From the NCBI RefSeq assembly GCF_900115705.1, contig NZ_FOXL01000002.1, positions 496,001-560,000 of the forward strand: a DNA stretch of 64,000 nt, given 5' to 3'. Positions 29,931 through 39,317 of the stretch are shown here, one piece after another; the stretch's first letter is position 1; each line of letters begins with the position of its first letter. The translations under genes were made by a program, and so were the position numbers. The stretch comes from Frateuria terrea. GTDB lineage: Bacteria > Pseudomonadota > Gammaproteobacteria > Xanthomonadales > Rhodanobacteraceae. The notes under the pieces were generated by a model. The model worked only from the letters and a program-made list of their open reading frames with translations. It did not search any database and was not told the origin of the DNA.

Positions 29931-29963
29931 AAAAACGGGGAGAAGGCGTTGGCCTTCTCCCCG
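29931..29963 (-). terminator. Rho-independent terminator downstream of rplT
   Basis: On the minus strand a 12-base stem (CGGGGAGAAGGC and GCCTTCTCCCCG) with a very small loop is followed by TTTTTATT. It lies 32 bases after the rplT stop and before pheS. It could end the rpmI-rplT transcript or act as an attenuator for pheST. No Phe-rich leader peptide was found beside it. Confidence 0.88.
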
Positions 29964-29995
29964 CTTGATTTACAGCATACCGTCGGTGACGACGA

Positions 29996-30355
29996 TCAAG
30001 CGGCCAGGCTGGCCTTCGCCTTTTCCGCGATGGCGCCAAACGCCTTGATGTCGTGCACGGCGATGTCCGCCAGCACCTTGCGGTCGATCGTGATGCCGGC
30101 CTTGGACAGGCCATTGATCAGGCGGCTGTAGGACAGGCCGAACTGACGCGCCGCGGCGTTGATGCGCACGATCCACAGCGCGCGGAACTGGCGCTTGCGC
30201 TGCTTGCGACCGATGTACGCGTACTGGCCGGCCTTGATGACGGCCTGGTTGGCAACGCGGAAGACCTTGCGACGGGCGTTGTAGTAGCCCTTCGCGCGGC
30301 CGATGATCTTCTTGTGACGACGACGGGCGGTAACGCCACGCTTTACACGAGCCAT
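29996..30355 (-). CDS. rplT: 50S ribosomal protein L20
   Basis: L20 binds 23S rRNA early in assembly. The protein has 119 residues, starts [25 protein letters not shown]-like and has a strongly basic N-terminal helix, as expected. It lies 15 bases downstream of rpmI with a GGAGAA ribosome-binding site. Confidence 0.98.
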   Translation of the reverse strand: MARVKRGVTARRRHKKIIGRAKGYYNARRKVFRVANQAVIKAGQYAYIGRKQRKRQFRALWIVRINAAARQFGLSYSRLINGLSKAGITIDRKVLADIAVHDIKAFGAIAEKAKASLAA

Positions 30356-30370
30356 GGTGTTCTCCTTCCC

Positions 30371-30568
30371 TTAGACGTACGGCAACATGCGAGCCACACC
30401 CTTGGTGTCGCACGCCTTGACGTGGTTGGTGGCGCGCAGGTTGCGCTTACGCTTGGTCGACTTCTTGGTCAGGATGTGCGACTTGAAGGCGTGACCGGCC
30501 TTGAACTTGCCCGAGGCGGTCTTGCGAAAACGCTTCGCGGCCGCCCGGTTGGTCTTGATCTTGGGCAT
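30371..30568 (-). CDS. rpmI: 50S ribosomal protein L35
   Basis: L35 is 65 residues long, starts [17 protein letters not shown] and is rich in Lys and Arg, as in other bacteria. The usual upstream neighbour infC (translation initiation factor IF3) is absent: the next gene upstream is an HMG-CoA lyase on the opposite strand. The operon therefore starts at rpmI here. Confidence 0.97.
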   Translation of the reverse strand: MPKIKTNRAAAKRFRKTASGKFKAGHAFKSHILTKKSTKRKRNLRATNHVKACDTKGVARMLPYV

Positions 30569-30689
30569 GGGAATGCTCCTGGGTGGGCTTGATTGCCCGG
30601 TTTCTGACTGATTCGGCGGTGACCCGCGAGCCACGCTTTCCGTCCTGCCGACATCGGTTCACGACCCGTCCGTGTGGGTCGAACCGGCG

Positions 30690-30718
30690 ATTATACGGAG
30701 GAGTCCGGGGCAAAGCCA
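30690..30718 (-). promoter_or_regulatory. Candidate promoter for rpmI-rplT
   Basis: A perfect TATAAT lies at 30695-30690 on the minus strand, with TGGCTT 17 bases upstream (30718-30713) as a weak -35. The resulting leader of about 115 bases contains a GACCC/GGGTC inverted repeat. It is well placed to drive rpmI after the loss of infC from its usual position. Confidence 0.55.
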
Positions 30719-30791
30719 GCCTGCGGGGTGGTCTGTCCTCGCCGGGCGGTCGACCGGCTAAAGTGGGGGCTTCCCCGCACCCGGAGCCGCC

Positions 30792-31694
30792 ATGACCGCC
30801 CCCGTCGATACCGTCCGGATCGTCGAAGTCGGCGCCCGCGACGGCTTGCAGAACGAAAAGACCCTGCTGCCGGCCGAGGTGAAGATCGCGCTGATCGACC
30901 GCCTGTCTTCCACCGGCCTTGGCACCATCGAGGCGACCAGCTTCGTCAGCCCCAGGTGGGTTCCGCAGTTGGCCGACGCGGCCGAGGTGTTCACCGGGAT
31001 CCGCAAGGTGCCCGGCGTGCGCTACCCGGTGCTGGTGCCCAACCTGCAGGGCTACGAGCGCGCACGGGCGGTCGGGGCGCAGGAGATCGCGGTGTTCACC
31101 GCGGCCAGCGAGGCGTTCAACCGCAAGAACATCAACGCTTCGATCGACGAATCGATCGAGCGTTTCATGCCGGTGCTCGAGCGTGCTCGCGCCGACGGCG
31201 TGGCAGTACGCGGCTATGTCTCCACCGTGCTTGGTTGCCCCTACCAGGGTGCGGTCCCGGTCACGGACGTGGTGCGCGTGGCCGAGCGGCTGCGCGCGCT
31301 GGGCTGCTACGAGATATCGCTGGGCGACACCATCGGCGTAGGCACGCCGGCCAAGGCGCGCGCGATGCTGCGCGCGGTCGCGCAGGCGGTGCCGATGCAT
31401 GCGCTGGCGGTGCACTTCCACGACACCTACGGCCAGGCGCTGGCGAACATCCTTGCCTGCCTGGAGGAGGGTGTGCGCGTAGTCGACAGCGCGGTCTCCG
31501 GCACGGGTGGTTGCCCTTATGCGAAGGGCGCCACCGGCAACGTGGCGACCGAGGACGTGGCCTACATGCTCGAGGGCATGGGGCTGCACACCGGCGTCGA
31601 CCTGGACCTGCTCGTCGCTACCGGCGCCTGGCTCTCGGCCCAGCTGCACAAGGAAACGGCCAGCCGCGTCACCCGTGCGCGCACGGCCGCCTGA
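30792..31694 (+). CDS. mvaB: Hydroxymethylglutaryl-CoA lyase
   Basis: The enzyme splits HMG-CoA to acetoacetate and acetyl-CoA, the last step of leucine degradation. The 300-residue TIM-barrel protein has the metal-binding VEVGARDGLQNE at the N terminus, TSFVSPRWVPQ, the HFHDTYGQALAN metal-ligand motif and the catalytic Cys in SGTGGCPYAKGATGNVATED, the HMG-CoA lyase signature. Other leucine genes are not adjacent; a possible methylglutaconyl-CoA hydratase lies at 13365. Confidence 0.95.
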   Translation: MTAPVDTVRIVEVGARDGLQNEKTLLPAEVKIALIDRLSSTGLGTIEATSFVSPRWVPQLADAAEVFTGIRKVPGVRYPVLVPNLQGYERARAVGAQEIAVFTAASEAFNRKNINASIDESIERFMPVLERARADGVAVRGYVSTVLGCPYQGAVPVTDVVRVAERLRALGCYEISLGDTIGVGTPAKARAMLRAVAQAVPMHALAVHFHDTYGQALANILACLEEGVRVVDSAVSGTGGCPYAKGATGNVATEDVAYMLEGMGLHTGVDLDLLVATGAWLSAQLHKETASRVTRARTAA

Positions 31695-31730
31695 TACCCG
31701 ACATTCCACGACAGCAAGCCCCCCCGACCA

Positions 31731-32219
31731 ATGACCGACAGCTTCCTGATCCGCCCCATCGAGCCCCGCGACGACGCAGCCGTGGCGTCGATCATCCGCA
31801 CCGTGATGCCCGAGTTCGGCGCCGACGGCCCCGGCTTCGCCATCCACGATCCGGAGGTGGGGCACATGGCCGGAGCCTACGCGCGGGCCGGCTGCGCCTA
31901 TTTCGTGGTCGAGCGCGAGGGCGTGGTCATCGGCGGCGCCGGCGTGGCTCCGCTGGAGGGCGGCGAGCCGGACGTGTGCGAGCTGCGCAAGATGTATTTC
32001 CTGCCGCAGGCGCGCGGCGTCGGCGCCGGCACGGCGATGATGCAGCGCTGCCTGGACGCGGCGCGCGCGCTGGGCTACCGCCGCTGCTACCTGGAAACCC
32101 TCACCGGCATGGACGCCGCACAGGTGCTTTACCGGCGCAGCGGATTTGCGCCGATCTGCCAGGCGATGGGCGGGACCGGCCACCACGGCTGCGACCGCTA
32201 CTACCTGCGCGAGCTCTGA
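31731..32219 (+). CDS. GNAT-family N-acetyltransferase
   Basis: This 162-residue GNAT protein has motif A as LRKMYFLPQARGVGAGTAMMQRCLDAA (about 84-110), which carries the acetyl-CoA pyrophosphate-binding loop, followed by YLETLTGMDAAQVLYRRSGF. The acceptor is unknown. It follows the HMG-CoA lyase gene by 36 bases and precedes another acetyltransferase gene by 7 bases, so the two acetyltransferases probably share a transcript. Confidence 0.88.
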   Translation: MTDSFLIRPIEPRDDAAVASIIRTVMPEFGADGPGFAIHDPEVGHMAGAYARAGCAYFVVEREGVVIGGAGVAPLEGGEPDVCELRKMYFLPQARGVGAGTAMMQRCLDAARALGYRRCYLETLTGMDAAQVLYRRSGFAPICQAMGGTGHHGCDRYYLREL

Positions 32220-32226
32220 GCGGACC

Positions 32227-32802
32227 ATGGCCATCCGCATCGCCTGTGCCGAGGACGCCGCAGCCGTCCACGCGATCTACGCGCCTTGCGTCACCCACGG
32301 CGTGGCCACGTTCGAAACATCCCCGCCGGGCGTGCCGGCGATGCGCGAAAGGATCGCCACCCGCCTGGCGCACTATCCCTGGCTGGTGTGGGAACACGCT
32401 GGCGAAGTGCTGGCCTATGCCTACGCCAGCCGGTTCCGCGAGCGCGCGGCGTACGACTGGATCGCCGAAACCTCGATCTACGTGCGCGAGGACGCCCGGC
32501 GCCACGGCATCGCCCGGCACCTGTACGGCGTCCTGCTGGAGACCATGCGGCTGCAAGGCATCAACCAGGCGGTCGGGGTGATCACCCTGCCGGGCGAAGC
32601 GAGCGTGCGGATACACGAGGCGATGGGATTCGAGTCGGCCGGCGTGTGGCGGCAGAGCGGCTACAAGCTTGGCCGCTGGTGGGATGTGGGCGTGTGGCAG
32701 AAGACCTTGCAGGCACCGGCGCAACCGCCGGCTCCGGTGACGCCGTTCGCGACGCTGCGCGATGGATCGGCAATGCGAGCGCTGTTGAGCGGCGAAACCT
32801 AG
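32227..32802 (+). CDS. GNAT-family N-acetyltransferase, phosphinothricin/methionine-sulfone acetyltransferase-like
   Basis: The 191-residue protein resembles the Pat/MnaT subfamily: an early IYAPCVTHGVATFETSPP, the middle AYASRFRERAAYDWIAETSIYV and the acetyl-CoA loop VREDARRHGIARHLYGVLL, then MGFESAGVWRQSGYKLGRWWDVG. These enzymes acetylate methionine sulfone, sulfoximine or phosphinothricin-like compounds. About 25 extra C-terminal residues are present. The start at 32227 is seven bases after the previous stop. Confidence 0.85.
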   Translation: MAIRIACAEDAAAVHAIYAPCVTHGVATFETSPPGVPAMRERIATRLAHYPWLVWEHAGEVLAYAYASRFRERAAYDWIAETSIYVREDARRHGIARHLYGVLLETMRLQGINQAVGVITLPGEASVRIHEAMGFESAGVWRQSGYKLGRWWDVGVWQKTLQAPAQPPAPVTPFATLRDGSAMRALLSGET

Positions 32803-32871
32803 GGCAGGCATCAGGCCAATAAGGTTTGCTTGGTGGGCCGGACCCACCCGACGCTCGCGCCCTGCGGCTGC

Positions 32872-33666
32872 CTACACCGCGACTGGTGCCTTGATCGCCG
32901 GATGCGGCGCATACCCCTCCAGAGCGATGTCCTCGAAGCGAAAATCCTCCAGCGTCTGCACCTGGGGATTGAGCACCACGCGCGGCAACGGACGTGGCTC
33001 GCGGCCAAGCTGCAGGCGCGCCTGTTCCAGATGGTTGCTGTACAGGTGCGCATCGCCGAGCGTGTGCACGAAGTCGCCCACGCCCAGCCCGCACACCTGC
33101 GCCACCATGTGGGTGAGCAGTGCGTAGCTGGCGATGTTGAACGGCACGCCCAGGAAGATGTCGCCCGAGCGCTGGTAGAGCTGGCAGGAGAGTTTGCCGT
33201 CGGCGACGTAGAACTGGAACAGCGTGTGGCAGGGCATCAGCGCCATCTTCGGCAGTTCGCCCACGTTCCACGCGCTGACGATCAGGCGGCGCGAATCGGG
33301 ATTGCGGCGGATCTCGTCCACCACCCAGCGGATCTGGTCGACCGCACCGCCATCGGCCGTCGGCCAGGCGCGCCACTGCTTGCCGTAGACCGGACCGAGG
33401 TTGCCCTGTGCATCGGCCCACTCGTCCCAGATGCTGACGCCGTGCTCCTTCAGATAGGCGACGTTGGTGTCGCCGCGCAGGAACCAGATCAGCTCGTGTA
33501 CCACCGATTTCCAGTGCACCTTCTTGGTGGTGACCAGCGGAAAGCCCTCGCCGAGGTCGAAGCGCATCTGCCAGCCGAACACGCTTTTCGTGCCGGTGCC
33601 GGTACGGTCGGTCTTGTCGGTGCCGTGGTGGAGGACGTGGTCGAGCAGGTCGAGGTAGGCGCGCAT
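32872..33666 (-). CDS. thyA: Thymidylate synthase
   Basis: ThyA makes dTMP from dUMP and methylenetetrahydrofolate. The protein has 264 residues, exactly the E. coli length, with [12 protein letters not shown] near the N terminus, the catalytic Cys in [32 protein letters not shown] and the C-terminal PAIKAPVAV. The start at 33666 ([12 protein letters not shown]) is chosen from the family. Upstream codons in the same frame are not conserved. Confidence 0.97.
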   Translation of the reverse strand: MRAYLDLLDHVLHHGTDKTDRTGTGTKSVFGWQMRFDLGEGFPLVTTKKVHWKSVVHELIWFLRGDTNVAYLKEHGVSIWDEWADAQGNLGPVYGKQWRAWPTADGGAVDQIRWVVDEIRRNPDSRRLIVSAWNVGELPKMALMPCHTLFQFYVADGKLSCQLYQRSGDIFLGVPFNIASYALLTHMVAQVCGLGVGDFVHTLGDAHLYSNHLEQARLQLGREPRPLPRVVLNPQVQTLEDFRFEDIALEGYAPHPAIKAPVAV

Positions 33667-33769
33667 GCGGCAAGGATAGCGTGCCCAACCCATCCCCATG
33701 ACAACGGTCACTCCCCCGGCGCCCGCCCGCCGGCCTAGACTCGGGCCCTTCCACCAAGGGACGGCCAAC

Positions 33770-34777
33770 ATGACGCAGTGGTATTTCAGCTACGGCAACA
33801 ATGAACGCATCGGTCCGCTCGACGACGAGGCCGCCCGTGCCCAGGCGCGCAGCCGGCCGGACGGCTACTGCTGGAAGGAAGGCTTCGGCGAGTGGCGGCC
33901 GATCCACAGCGTGTTCCAGCCTTCCACCGCAGTGGCCGTGGCGCCGCCGCCGGTGCCGGCCGGCCGCTACGGCGCCTCGGACGAAGTCGACTACCGCATC
34001 GTCGGCAACGACATGCAGTTCGTCGAGGTCGAGCTCGACCCGGGCGAGAGCGCCATCGCCGAGGCCGGCGCGCTGATGTACAAGGAATCGGCAGTGCAGA
34101 TGGATACGGTGTTCGGCGACGGCTCCAGCGCCAGCCAGGGCGGCGGCCTGATGGGCAAGCTGATGTCCGCCGGCAGGCGCGTCATCACCGGCGAGAGTTT
34201 GTTCACCACTGTGTTCACCCACACCGGCAGCGGCAAGGCCAAGGTCGCCTTTGCCGCGCCCTACCCCGGGACCGTGATGGCAATGAAGCTGTCCGAGCAC
34301 GGCGGGCGGCTGATCTGCCAGAAGGATTCGTTCCTGGCCGGCGCGCGCGGCGTGCAGCTGGGCATCTATTTCCAGCGCAAGATCCTCACCGGCCTGTTCG
34401 GCGGCGAGGGCTTCATCATGCAGAAGCTCGAGGGCGACGGCTGGGTGTTCGTGCACGCCGGCGGCACCGTGGTCGAGCGCGACCTGAAGGCCGGCGAACG
34501 GCTGGATGTCGACACCGGCTGCGTGGTCGCCTTCCACGACACGGTGAGCATGGACGTGCACCCGGTCGGCGGCATCAAGAGCATGCTGTTCGGCGGCGAA
34601 GGCGTGTTCCTCGCCTCGCTGACCGGCCCGGGCAAGGTGTGGCTGCAGTCGCTGCCGTTCTCGCGCATGGCCGGGCGCATGCTCGCGGCAGCGCCGCAGG
34701 GCGGCGGCCAGCGCCGCGGCGAGGGCTCGATCCTCGGCGGCCTGGGTGACCTGATCGGCGGCGACAGCAACTTCTAG
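33770..34777 (+). CDS. GYF_2-AIM24 (TIGR00266-like) fusion protein
   Basis: The 335-residue protein joins two domains. Residues 1-50 ([22 protein letters not shown] through [12 protein letters not shown]) form a GYF_2-like module, which usually binds proline-rich or membrane-linked partners. A linker rich in Ala, Pro and Val leads to an AIM24/TIGR00266 beta-roll (about 75-310; [50 protein letters not shown]). The last residues are Gly-rich ([21 protein letters not shown]). The role of bacterial AIM24 proteins is not established. It is divergent from thyA with 103 bases between. Confidence 0.85.
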   Translation: MTQWYFSYGNNERIGPLDDEAARAQARSRPDGYCWKEGFGEWRPIHSVFQPSTAVAVAPPPVPAGRYGASDEVDYRIVGNDMQFVEVELDPGESAIAEAGALMYKESAVQMDTVFGDGSSASQGGGLMGKLMSAGRRVITGESLFTTVFTHTGSGKAKVAFAAPYPGTVMAMKLSEHGGRLICQKDSFLAGARGVQLGIYFQRKILTGLFGGEGFIMQKLEGDGWVFVHAGGTVVERDLKAGERLDVDTGCVVAFHDTVSMDVHPVGGIKSMLFGGEGVFLASLTGPGKVWLQSLPFSRMAGRMLAAAPQGGGQRRGEGSILGGLGDLIGGDSNF

Positions 34778-34794
34778 CCCAGCCATGCGGAGGC

Positions 34795-34846
34795 GGGCTT
34801 CAGGTCCTTCGTCCGCCAGCCCGGGAGCCAGGGTGGGCTGAAGCCC
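34795..34846. repeat. Intergenic palindromic repeat, copy 2 (GGGCTGAAGCCC type)
   Basis: Directly after the AIM24 gene, GGGCTTCAGGTCC (from 34795) and GGGCTGAAGCCC (34835-34846) flank a CCCGGG-containing spacer. The order and sequence match the element at 14162-14210. Both copies lie between convergent genes. Confidence 0.55.
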
Positions 34847-34861
34847 CCCTTCCGGAAGGAC

Positions 34862-35740
34862 TCAATGCGCGGCGGGCACCAGCGTCGGCGCCCGCCGCGA
34901 CAGCGCCACCAGCACCAGCCCGACCACGATCAGCGGCAACGACTGCACCTGCCCCATGGTCAGCCAGCCCCACGCCAGGTAGCCCAGTTGCGGATCGGGC
35001 ACGCGCACGAACTCCACGGCGAAGCGGAAGCAACCGTACATCAGCGCGAACAGTCCGGAGACCAGGTAGCGCGGACGCGGCTTCATCGATACCAGCCACA
35101 GCACCGCGAACATCACCACGCCCTCCAGCGCCATTTCGTACAACTGCGAGGGGTGCCGCGGCAGCCCGCCGTACTGCGCCAGCTGTTGCGCCAGCGCCGG
35201 CTGGTCACGCACCAGTTGCACGTCCTCCATGTGCGCGTTCGGGAAGATCATCGCCCACGCCACGCTGCCGGGCTTGCCCCACAGCTCGCCGTTGATGAAG
35301 TTGCCCAGCCGCCCCAGACCCAGGCCCAGCGGGACCAGCGGCGCGACGAAGTCCATGGTGTCGAAGAAATGCAGCCGGTGCCGCCGCGACCACCACCAGG
35401 CGGCCGCCAGCACGCCGATCAGGCCGCCGTGGAAGCTCATGCCGCCGTCCCACACCTTGAACAACGCCAGTGGCTCGGTCCAGATCCAGTGCAGGCCGCC
35501 GGCGTAGTAGAACAGCATGTACCAGACGCGCCCGCCGACGATGATGCCCAGCATCGCGTAGAAGGCCAGGTCGCTCAGCGCGTCGCGGCTTACCGGCAGC
35601 CTGCCCTGCTGGCGTCGCCGTTCGCCCAGCAGGCCCGCGCCCAGGAATCCCAGGAGATACATCAGGCCGTACCAGTGCACCTGCACGGGCCCGACGTGGA
35701 AGGCGACCGGATCGAACTGGACGGTGAAAGGCTGGGTCAT
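34862..35740 (-). CDS. lgt: Prolipoprotein diacylglyceryl transferase
   Basis: Lgt attaches diacylglycerol to the lipobox Cys of lipoproteins at the inner membrane. The 292-residue protein has about seven transmembrane helices, the conserved [12 protein letters not shown] with the essential His near residue 103, the Lgt signature [13 protein letters not shown], and [12 protein letters not shown]. The start at 35740 ([14 protein letters not shown]) is the conserved one. It converges with the AIM24 gene. Visible candidate substrates include LemA at 39318. Confidence 0.96.
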   Translation of the reverse strand: MTQPFTVQFDPVAFHVGPVQVHWYGLMYLLGFLGAGLLGERRRQQGRLPVSRDALSDLAFYAMLGIIVGGRVWYMLFYYAGGLHWIWTEPLALFKVWDGGMSFHGGLIGVLAAAWWWSRRHRLHFFDTMDFVAPLVPLGLGLGRLGNFINGELWGKPGSVAWAMIFPNAHMEDVQLVRDQPALAQQLAQYGGLPRHPSQLYEMALEGVVMFAVLWLVSMKPRPRYLVSGLFALMYGCFRFAVEFVRVPDPQLGYLAWGWLTMGQVQSLPLIVVGLVLVALSRRAPTLVPAAH

Positions 35741-35918
35741 AAGCGGCAGGCTGTGGGCAAAGACCAAGTGTAGCCGGGCCCGCCCGGCCAGCGCAGACCC
35801 TTCCGGCTCGTCGTTCGCCGTCACTAGAATGCGCTGGACGCGAGCGGCGTGGGGACGCCGCCGGCCGGCGGTCGTGCTCCCGGCCGTCGTGCGTGCGAAC
35901 GAGCTTACGGGGAAAGGG

Positions 35919-37865
35919 ATGATGAACCGATTCACGCAGGCCGTGCTGTGCGCTGCCGTGCTGCTGGCGCCGGCTGCCATGGCTGCCGACCTGTTGCCCG
36001 TGGAGGACTTCGCGCGCCACCCGCCGCTGTCGATGCCGCGGCTTTCTCCGGATGGCCAGTATCTGGCCGTGCGCTGGGATGACGGCGACTCGCATGCGTT
36101 GGTGGTCTATCGCATCAGCGACATGTCCAAGCCTGCCAGCATGCTGCACCTGCCCAAATACGAGCTTCCGCTCGGCATCTATTGGGTCGCCTCCGACCGG
36201 CTGGTGGTTGAAAAGGGCAAGGAGTTCGGCTCGCTCGACCGGCCCGTCTATACCGGCGAGATCATCGCCAGCGATGTCGACGGCAAGCACCAGGACTACC
36301 TCTACGGCTACGAAGTCCGGTTCAGTTCGCGCTCCGGCACACGCGGCACCGATCGTGGCTTCGGATTCGTCGATGGCCTTCCCGACAAGGCCAACGGCCA
36401 TTTCTATATGGCCGCGACCAGTTGGAGCTCGCACGACACCAGTGCGCTGTACGACGTCGACGCCAGCGCCAACACCCGTCATCTGGTCGCCGACATCGGT
36501 ATCGGCAACATGGGCTTCCTGATCGGTGACGACGGTCGTGCGCGCTATGCCTATGGCCGCAACGACGCTTTCAACTACGTTGTCTACCACCGCGAGAACG
36601 ACCGCTGGAAGCAGCTGCCGCCCTCGCAGATCGGCGGCACTTTCTCGCCGGTCGAGGTCGCTCCGGACGAACGTCACATCTACGCCTACTACGATGCCGG
36701 GGGCGGCCCGGCCTCGCTGGTCGAACAGGATGAGTCGGGCTCGGCCCGCACGGTGCTGGCCTCCGCCGGCTTCGGCAACGTGGGCGACATCGAATGGACT
36801 GCCCTGCCCCGCCAACCGTTCGCCACGACCCACCAGACCGGCGTGCCACAGGCCAGCTACATCGACCCCAACCTGCCCGCGGCCAAGTTGCATCGCGCAC
36901 TCAGCCTGAAGTTCCCGGGCCAGTACGTGCACTTCGTCGACTACAGCGAGGATGGCGGGCAACTGCTGTTCAGTGTGACCAGCGACCGCAACCCCGGCTC
37001 GTACTTCCTCATCGACACGCACACCTACAAGGTGCGCAAGCTGTTCGACCGGGCGCCGTGGATCGATCCGGCGAAGATGGCCGAGCGCCGGCCGCTGCAT
37101 TTCAAGGCCAGCGACGGCAGGGAACTGGAGGCCATCCTCACCCTGCCGCCCGGCCGCACCGAGACCAACCTGCCGATGGTGCTGCTGCCCCACGGCGGTC
37201 CCATCGGCATCAGCGGCGACTGGTTCTATGACGACGATGCACAATTCCTTGCCAACCGCGGCTACCTGGTGCTGCAGGTCAACTACCGCGGCTCCGGTGG
37301 CCGCGGCGAGGATTTCCAGGAGGCCGGCTACCTCAAGTGGGGCACCGGCATCCAGCAGGACCTGATCGACGGCGTCAGGTGGGCGATCGCGCAGCACTAC
37401 GCGGACCGGTCCCGCATCTGCGCCTACGGCGGCAGCTTCGGCGGTTATTCGGCCATGATGACGGTGATCCGCGCACCGGGCATGTTCAAGTGTGCGATCG
37501 GCTACGCCGGCGTGTACGACCTGAAGATGATGTACAAGAAGGGCGACGTGCGCGAAAGCAGGTCCGGGCGCAGCTACCTGACCACCGTGATCGGCCGCGA
37601 CGACGCCGACCTGGACGCCAATTCGCCTGACAAGCTGGCCGATCGGATCGACGTGCCAGTGCTGCTGGTCCACGGCGAAGACGACCAACGCGCTCCCTTC
37701 GCCCAGGCCAAGGCCATGCGCGCCGCGCTCGACGCCGCGCACAAGCCCTACGAATGGATGAGCAGGCCGGGCGAGGGCCATGGCTTCTACAACGAGAAGA
37801 ACCGTGTGGACTTCTACAATGCGCTACAGGCGTTCCTGGAGAAGCACATCGGCAAGGGCGCCTGA
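35919..37865 (+). CDS. Prolyl oligopeptidase-family (S9) serine peptidase, exported
   Basis: The 648-residue protein begins with a signal peptide (about 1-23, ending MAA), followed by a beta-propeller-like region (about 25-370) and an S9 alpha/beta-hydrolase domain (about 385-648). The catalytic triad is visible: Ser about 506 in GGSFGGYS, Asp in [13 protein letters not shown] and His in [11 protein letters not shown]. It probably degrades peptides in the periplasm. Such dipeptidyl/acylaminoacyl peptidases are numerous in Xanthomonads. The start uses the first of two ATGs after GGAAAGGG. A terminator follows 18 bases after the stop. Confidence 0.92.
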   Translation: MMNRFTQAVLCAAVLLAPAAMAADLLPVEDFARHPPLSMPRLSPDGQYLAVRWDDGDSHALVVYRISDMSKPASMLHLPKYELPLGIYWVASDRLVVEKGKEFGSLDRPVYTGEIIASDVDGKHQDYLYGYEVRFSSRSGTRGTDRGFGFVDGLPDKANGHFYMAATSWSSHDTSALYDVDASANTRHLVADIGIGNMGFLIGDDGRARYAYGRNDAFNYVVYHRENDRWKQLPPSQIGGTFSPVEVAPDERHIYAYYDAGGGPASLVEQDESGSARTVLASAGFGNVGDIEWTALPRQPFATTHQTGVPQASYIDPNLPAAKLHRALSLKFPGQYVHFVDYSEDGGQLLFSVTSDRNPGSYFLIDTHTYKVRKLFDRAPWIDPAKMAERRPLHFKASDGRELEAILTLPPGRTETNLPMVLLPHGGPIGISGDWFYDDDAQFLANRGYLVLQVNYRGSGGRGEDFQEAGYLKWGTGIQQDLIDGVRWAIAQHYADRSRICAYGGSFGGYSAMMTVIRAPGMFKCAIGYAGVYDLKMMYKKGDVRESRSGRSYLTTVIGRDDADLDANSPDKLADRIDVPVLLVHGEDDQRAPFAQAKAMRAALDAAHKPYEWMSRPGEGHGFYNEKNRVDFYNALQAFLEKHIGKGA

Positions 37866-37882
37866 CAGGCGGCGTCGGCACG

Positions 37883-37912
37883 AAGCGGCCGCCGATCGCG
37901 GCCGCTTTCTTC
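37883..37912 (+). terminator. Rho-independent terminator after the S9 peptidase gene
   Basis: A perfect 10-base stem (AAGCGGCCGC and GCGGCCGCTT) with a 5-base loop is followed by TTCTTC. It lies between the convergent peptidase and TPM-domain genes and touches the stop of the latter. Confidence 0.85.
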
Positions 37913-38414
37913 AAAGCAGTACCGGCCGGTCCGGCAACTCGTCGTGCTTGTCGCGGCCGTCCATCGGAAAATGCTCGCGCAGCAGGGCGTGGATCGCAGC
38001 CAATCCGGCCAGGCTGCCGTCGCGCCAGCGGGCGGCGGCGAAGTGCTCGCGCATGAGCGCGCAGACCGCATCCCATTGCGGCTGGGCCACGCGGCGCGCG
38101 ATGCCGCGGTCGGCGACGATCTCGATGCGCTGTTCGGACAGCAGCAGGTAGATCAGTACACCGCTGTTGTCCTCGGTGTCCCACACGCGCAGCTGGGCGA
38201 ACACCTCCTGCGCACGGATCCGCGCATCCACGCCGGACAGGACGGCGCGCACGGTGAGGCGCGACTCGACCGCGAAGCGAACTTCGCCCATGTGGTCGCG
38301 TTCGCCTACGGCGACGGCATCAGCCAGCTCGTCCAGCAGCATCGCCGGGAACCGCTGGCGCAGCTGGAACCAGCCGCCGAAAAGGTTGGCCATCAAGCGC
38401 TGCGTGCGCGTCAT
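37911..38414 (-). CDS. TPM-domain protein, cytosolic form
   Basis: The 167-residue protein lacks a signal peptide and has a TPM-like fold (AVAVGERDHMGEVRFAVESRLTV, then RAQEVFAQLRVWDTEDNSGVLIYLLLSEQRIEIVADRGIARRV). It is the usual second TPM gene in lemA-TPM-TPM clusters. Its ATG overlaps the last base of the upstream TPM stop (TGATG). The function is unknown; TPM domains occur in phosphatases and membrane-quality-control proteins. Confidence 0.88.
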   Translation of the reverse strand: MTRTQRLMANLFGGWFQLRQRFPAMLLDELADAVAVGERDHMGEVRFAVESRLTVRAVLSGVDARIRAQEVFAQLRVWDTEDNSGVLIYLLLSEQRIEIVADRGIARRVAQPQWDAVCALMREHFAAARWRDGSLAGLAAIHALLREHFPMDGRDKHDELPDRPVLL

Positions 38415-39316
38415 CACCAGCTCCCCGAGGAACCGCCGCCGCCGAAGCTGCCGCCGCCTCCGCTGAAACCGCCGCCGCCGCCGCCGAAGCCGCTCCCGCC
38501 GCCCAATCCGCCGCCCCCGAAACCGCCTCCGCCGAAGCCTCCCCAACCGCCCCAGCCACCGCGCCCGATCGAGCGCCCGCCGCCGCCCGGCAGCAACATC
38601 AGCACGCCGCCGATCACCGCGCCCAGCGCCGCCATGCCGAGGCTGGCGGCGATCAGCCACAGCACGCCACCGGTGATCCCCGCGCCCAATGGCGTGCGCA
38701 CGAACAGGTTGGCGCGGCCGAACAGGTTGCGCAGGAAAAAGGCGATGAACACGCCGATCAGCAACGCCTGCTGGAAGTCGATGCCGCGGTGTTCGCGCGG
38801 CGCACCCTGCACCGGCGGCGGCAGCGGTTCGCCGTCGATCAACTGGGTCAGCGCACCGACCGCATCGGCGATGCCGCCGTAGTAGTCGCCTACCCGGAAC
38901 TTCGGCGCGATGTACTCGCGGATGATCCGTGCCGTAGCGGCGTCGGGAATCGCGCCCTCCAGGCCATAGCCGACTTCGATGCGCACGCGCCGGTCATCCT
39001 TGGCGACCAGCAGCAGCACGCCGTCGTCGGTGCCCTTGCGGCCGACCTTGTTCCGTTCGGCCACGGCCAACGAGAAGCTTTCGATGTCCTGCTTACCGAT
39101 GCTGCCGATCATCAGCACGACCAGCTGCGCACCCTTGCGTTTCTCCAGGTCGACCAGCTTCGCATCGAGCTGGTCCACCTGCTGCGCACTGAGCGTGCCG
39201 GTCAGGTCGGTGACGTGGCGCTTGAGCGCAGGCACCTCGGCCGCCTGCGCGCCGCAGCCTGCCGCAAGCAGCAGAGCGAACAGCAGCCATGCCAGCCGCG
39301 GCGCGCGAGGGACCAT
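38414..39316 (-). CDS. TPM-domain protein with Gly-rich tail, membrane-anchored
   Basis: The 300-residue protein has a signal peptide or lipoprotein-like N terminus (LLFALLLAAGCGAQA), a periplasmic TPM domain (about 32-160; VTDLTGTLSAQQVDQLDAKL, DDGVLLLVAKDDRRVRIEVGYGLEGAIPD), two transmembrane segments (about 185-240) and a C-terminal tail of about 60 residues made mostly of Gly, Phe, Ser and Trp. The Gly-rich tail is typical of YgcG-type TPM proteins. It lies one base after lemA. Confidence 0.9.
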   Translation of the reverse strand: MVPRAPRLAWLLFALLLAAGCGAQAAEVPALKRHVTDLTGTLSAQQVDQLDAKLVDLEKRKGAQLVVLMIGSIGKQDIESFSLAVAERNKVGRKGTDDGVLLLVAKDDRRVRIEVGYGLEGAIPDAATARIIREYIAPKFRVGDYYGGIADAVGALTQLIDGEPLPPPVQGAPREHRGIDFQQALLIGVFIAFFLRNLFGRANLFVRTPLGAGITGGVLWLIAASLGMAALGAVIGGVLMLLPGGGGRSIGRGGWGGWGGFGGGGFGGGGLGGGSGFGGGGGGFSGGGGSFGGGGSSGSW

Positions 39317-39317
39317 G

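Noticed and set aside
29940-29995. PheM-like leader peptide before pheS
   Set aside because: No short frame with clustered Phe codons precedes the terminator.
34835-34846. Palindrome as a Rho-independent terminator of the AIM24 gene
   Set aside because: The stem is only about 5-6 pairs and is followed by C, not T. It fits the dispersed repeat better.
38420-38590. Tandem repeat or proline-rich plus-strand gene
   Set aside because: The GGC/CCG-rich stretch encodes the Gly-rich tail of the minus-strand TPM protein. The Pro-rich frame on the other strand is its shadow.
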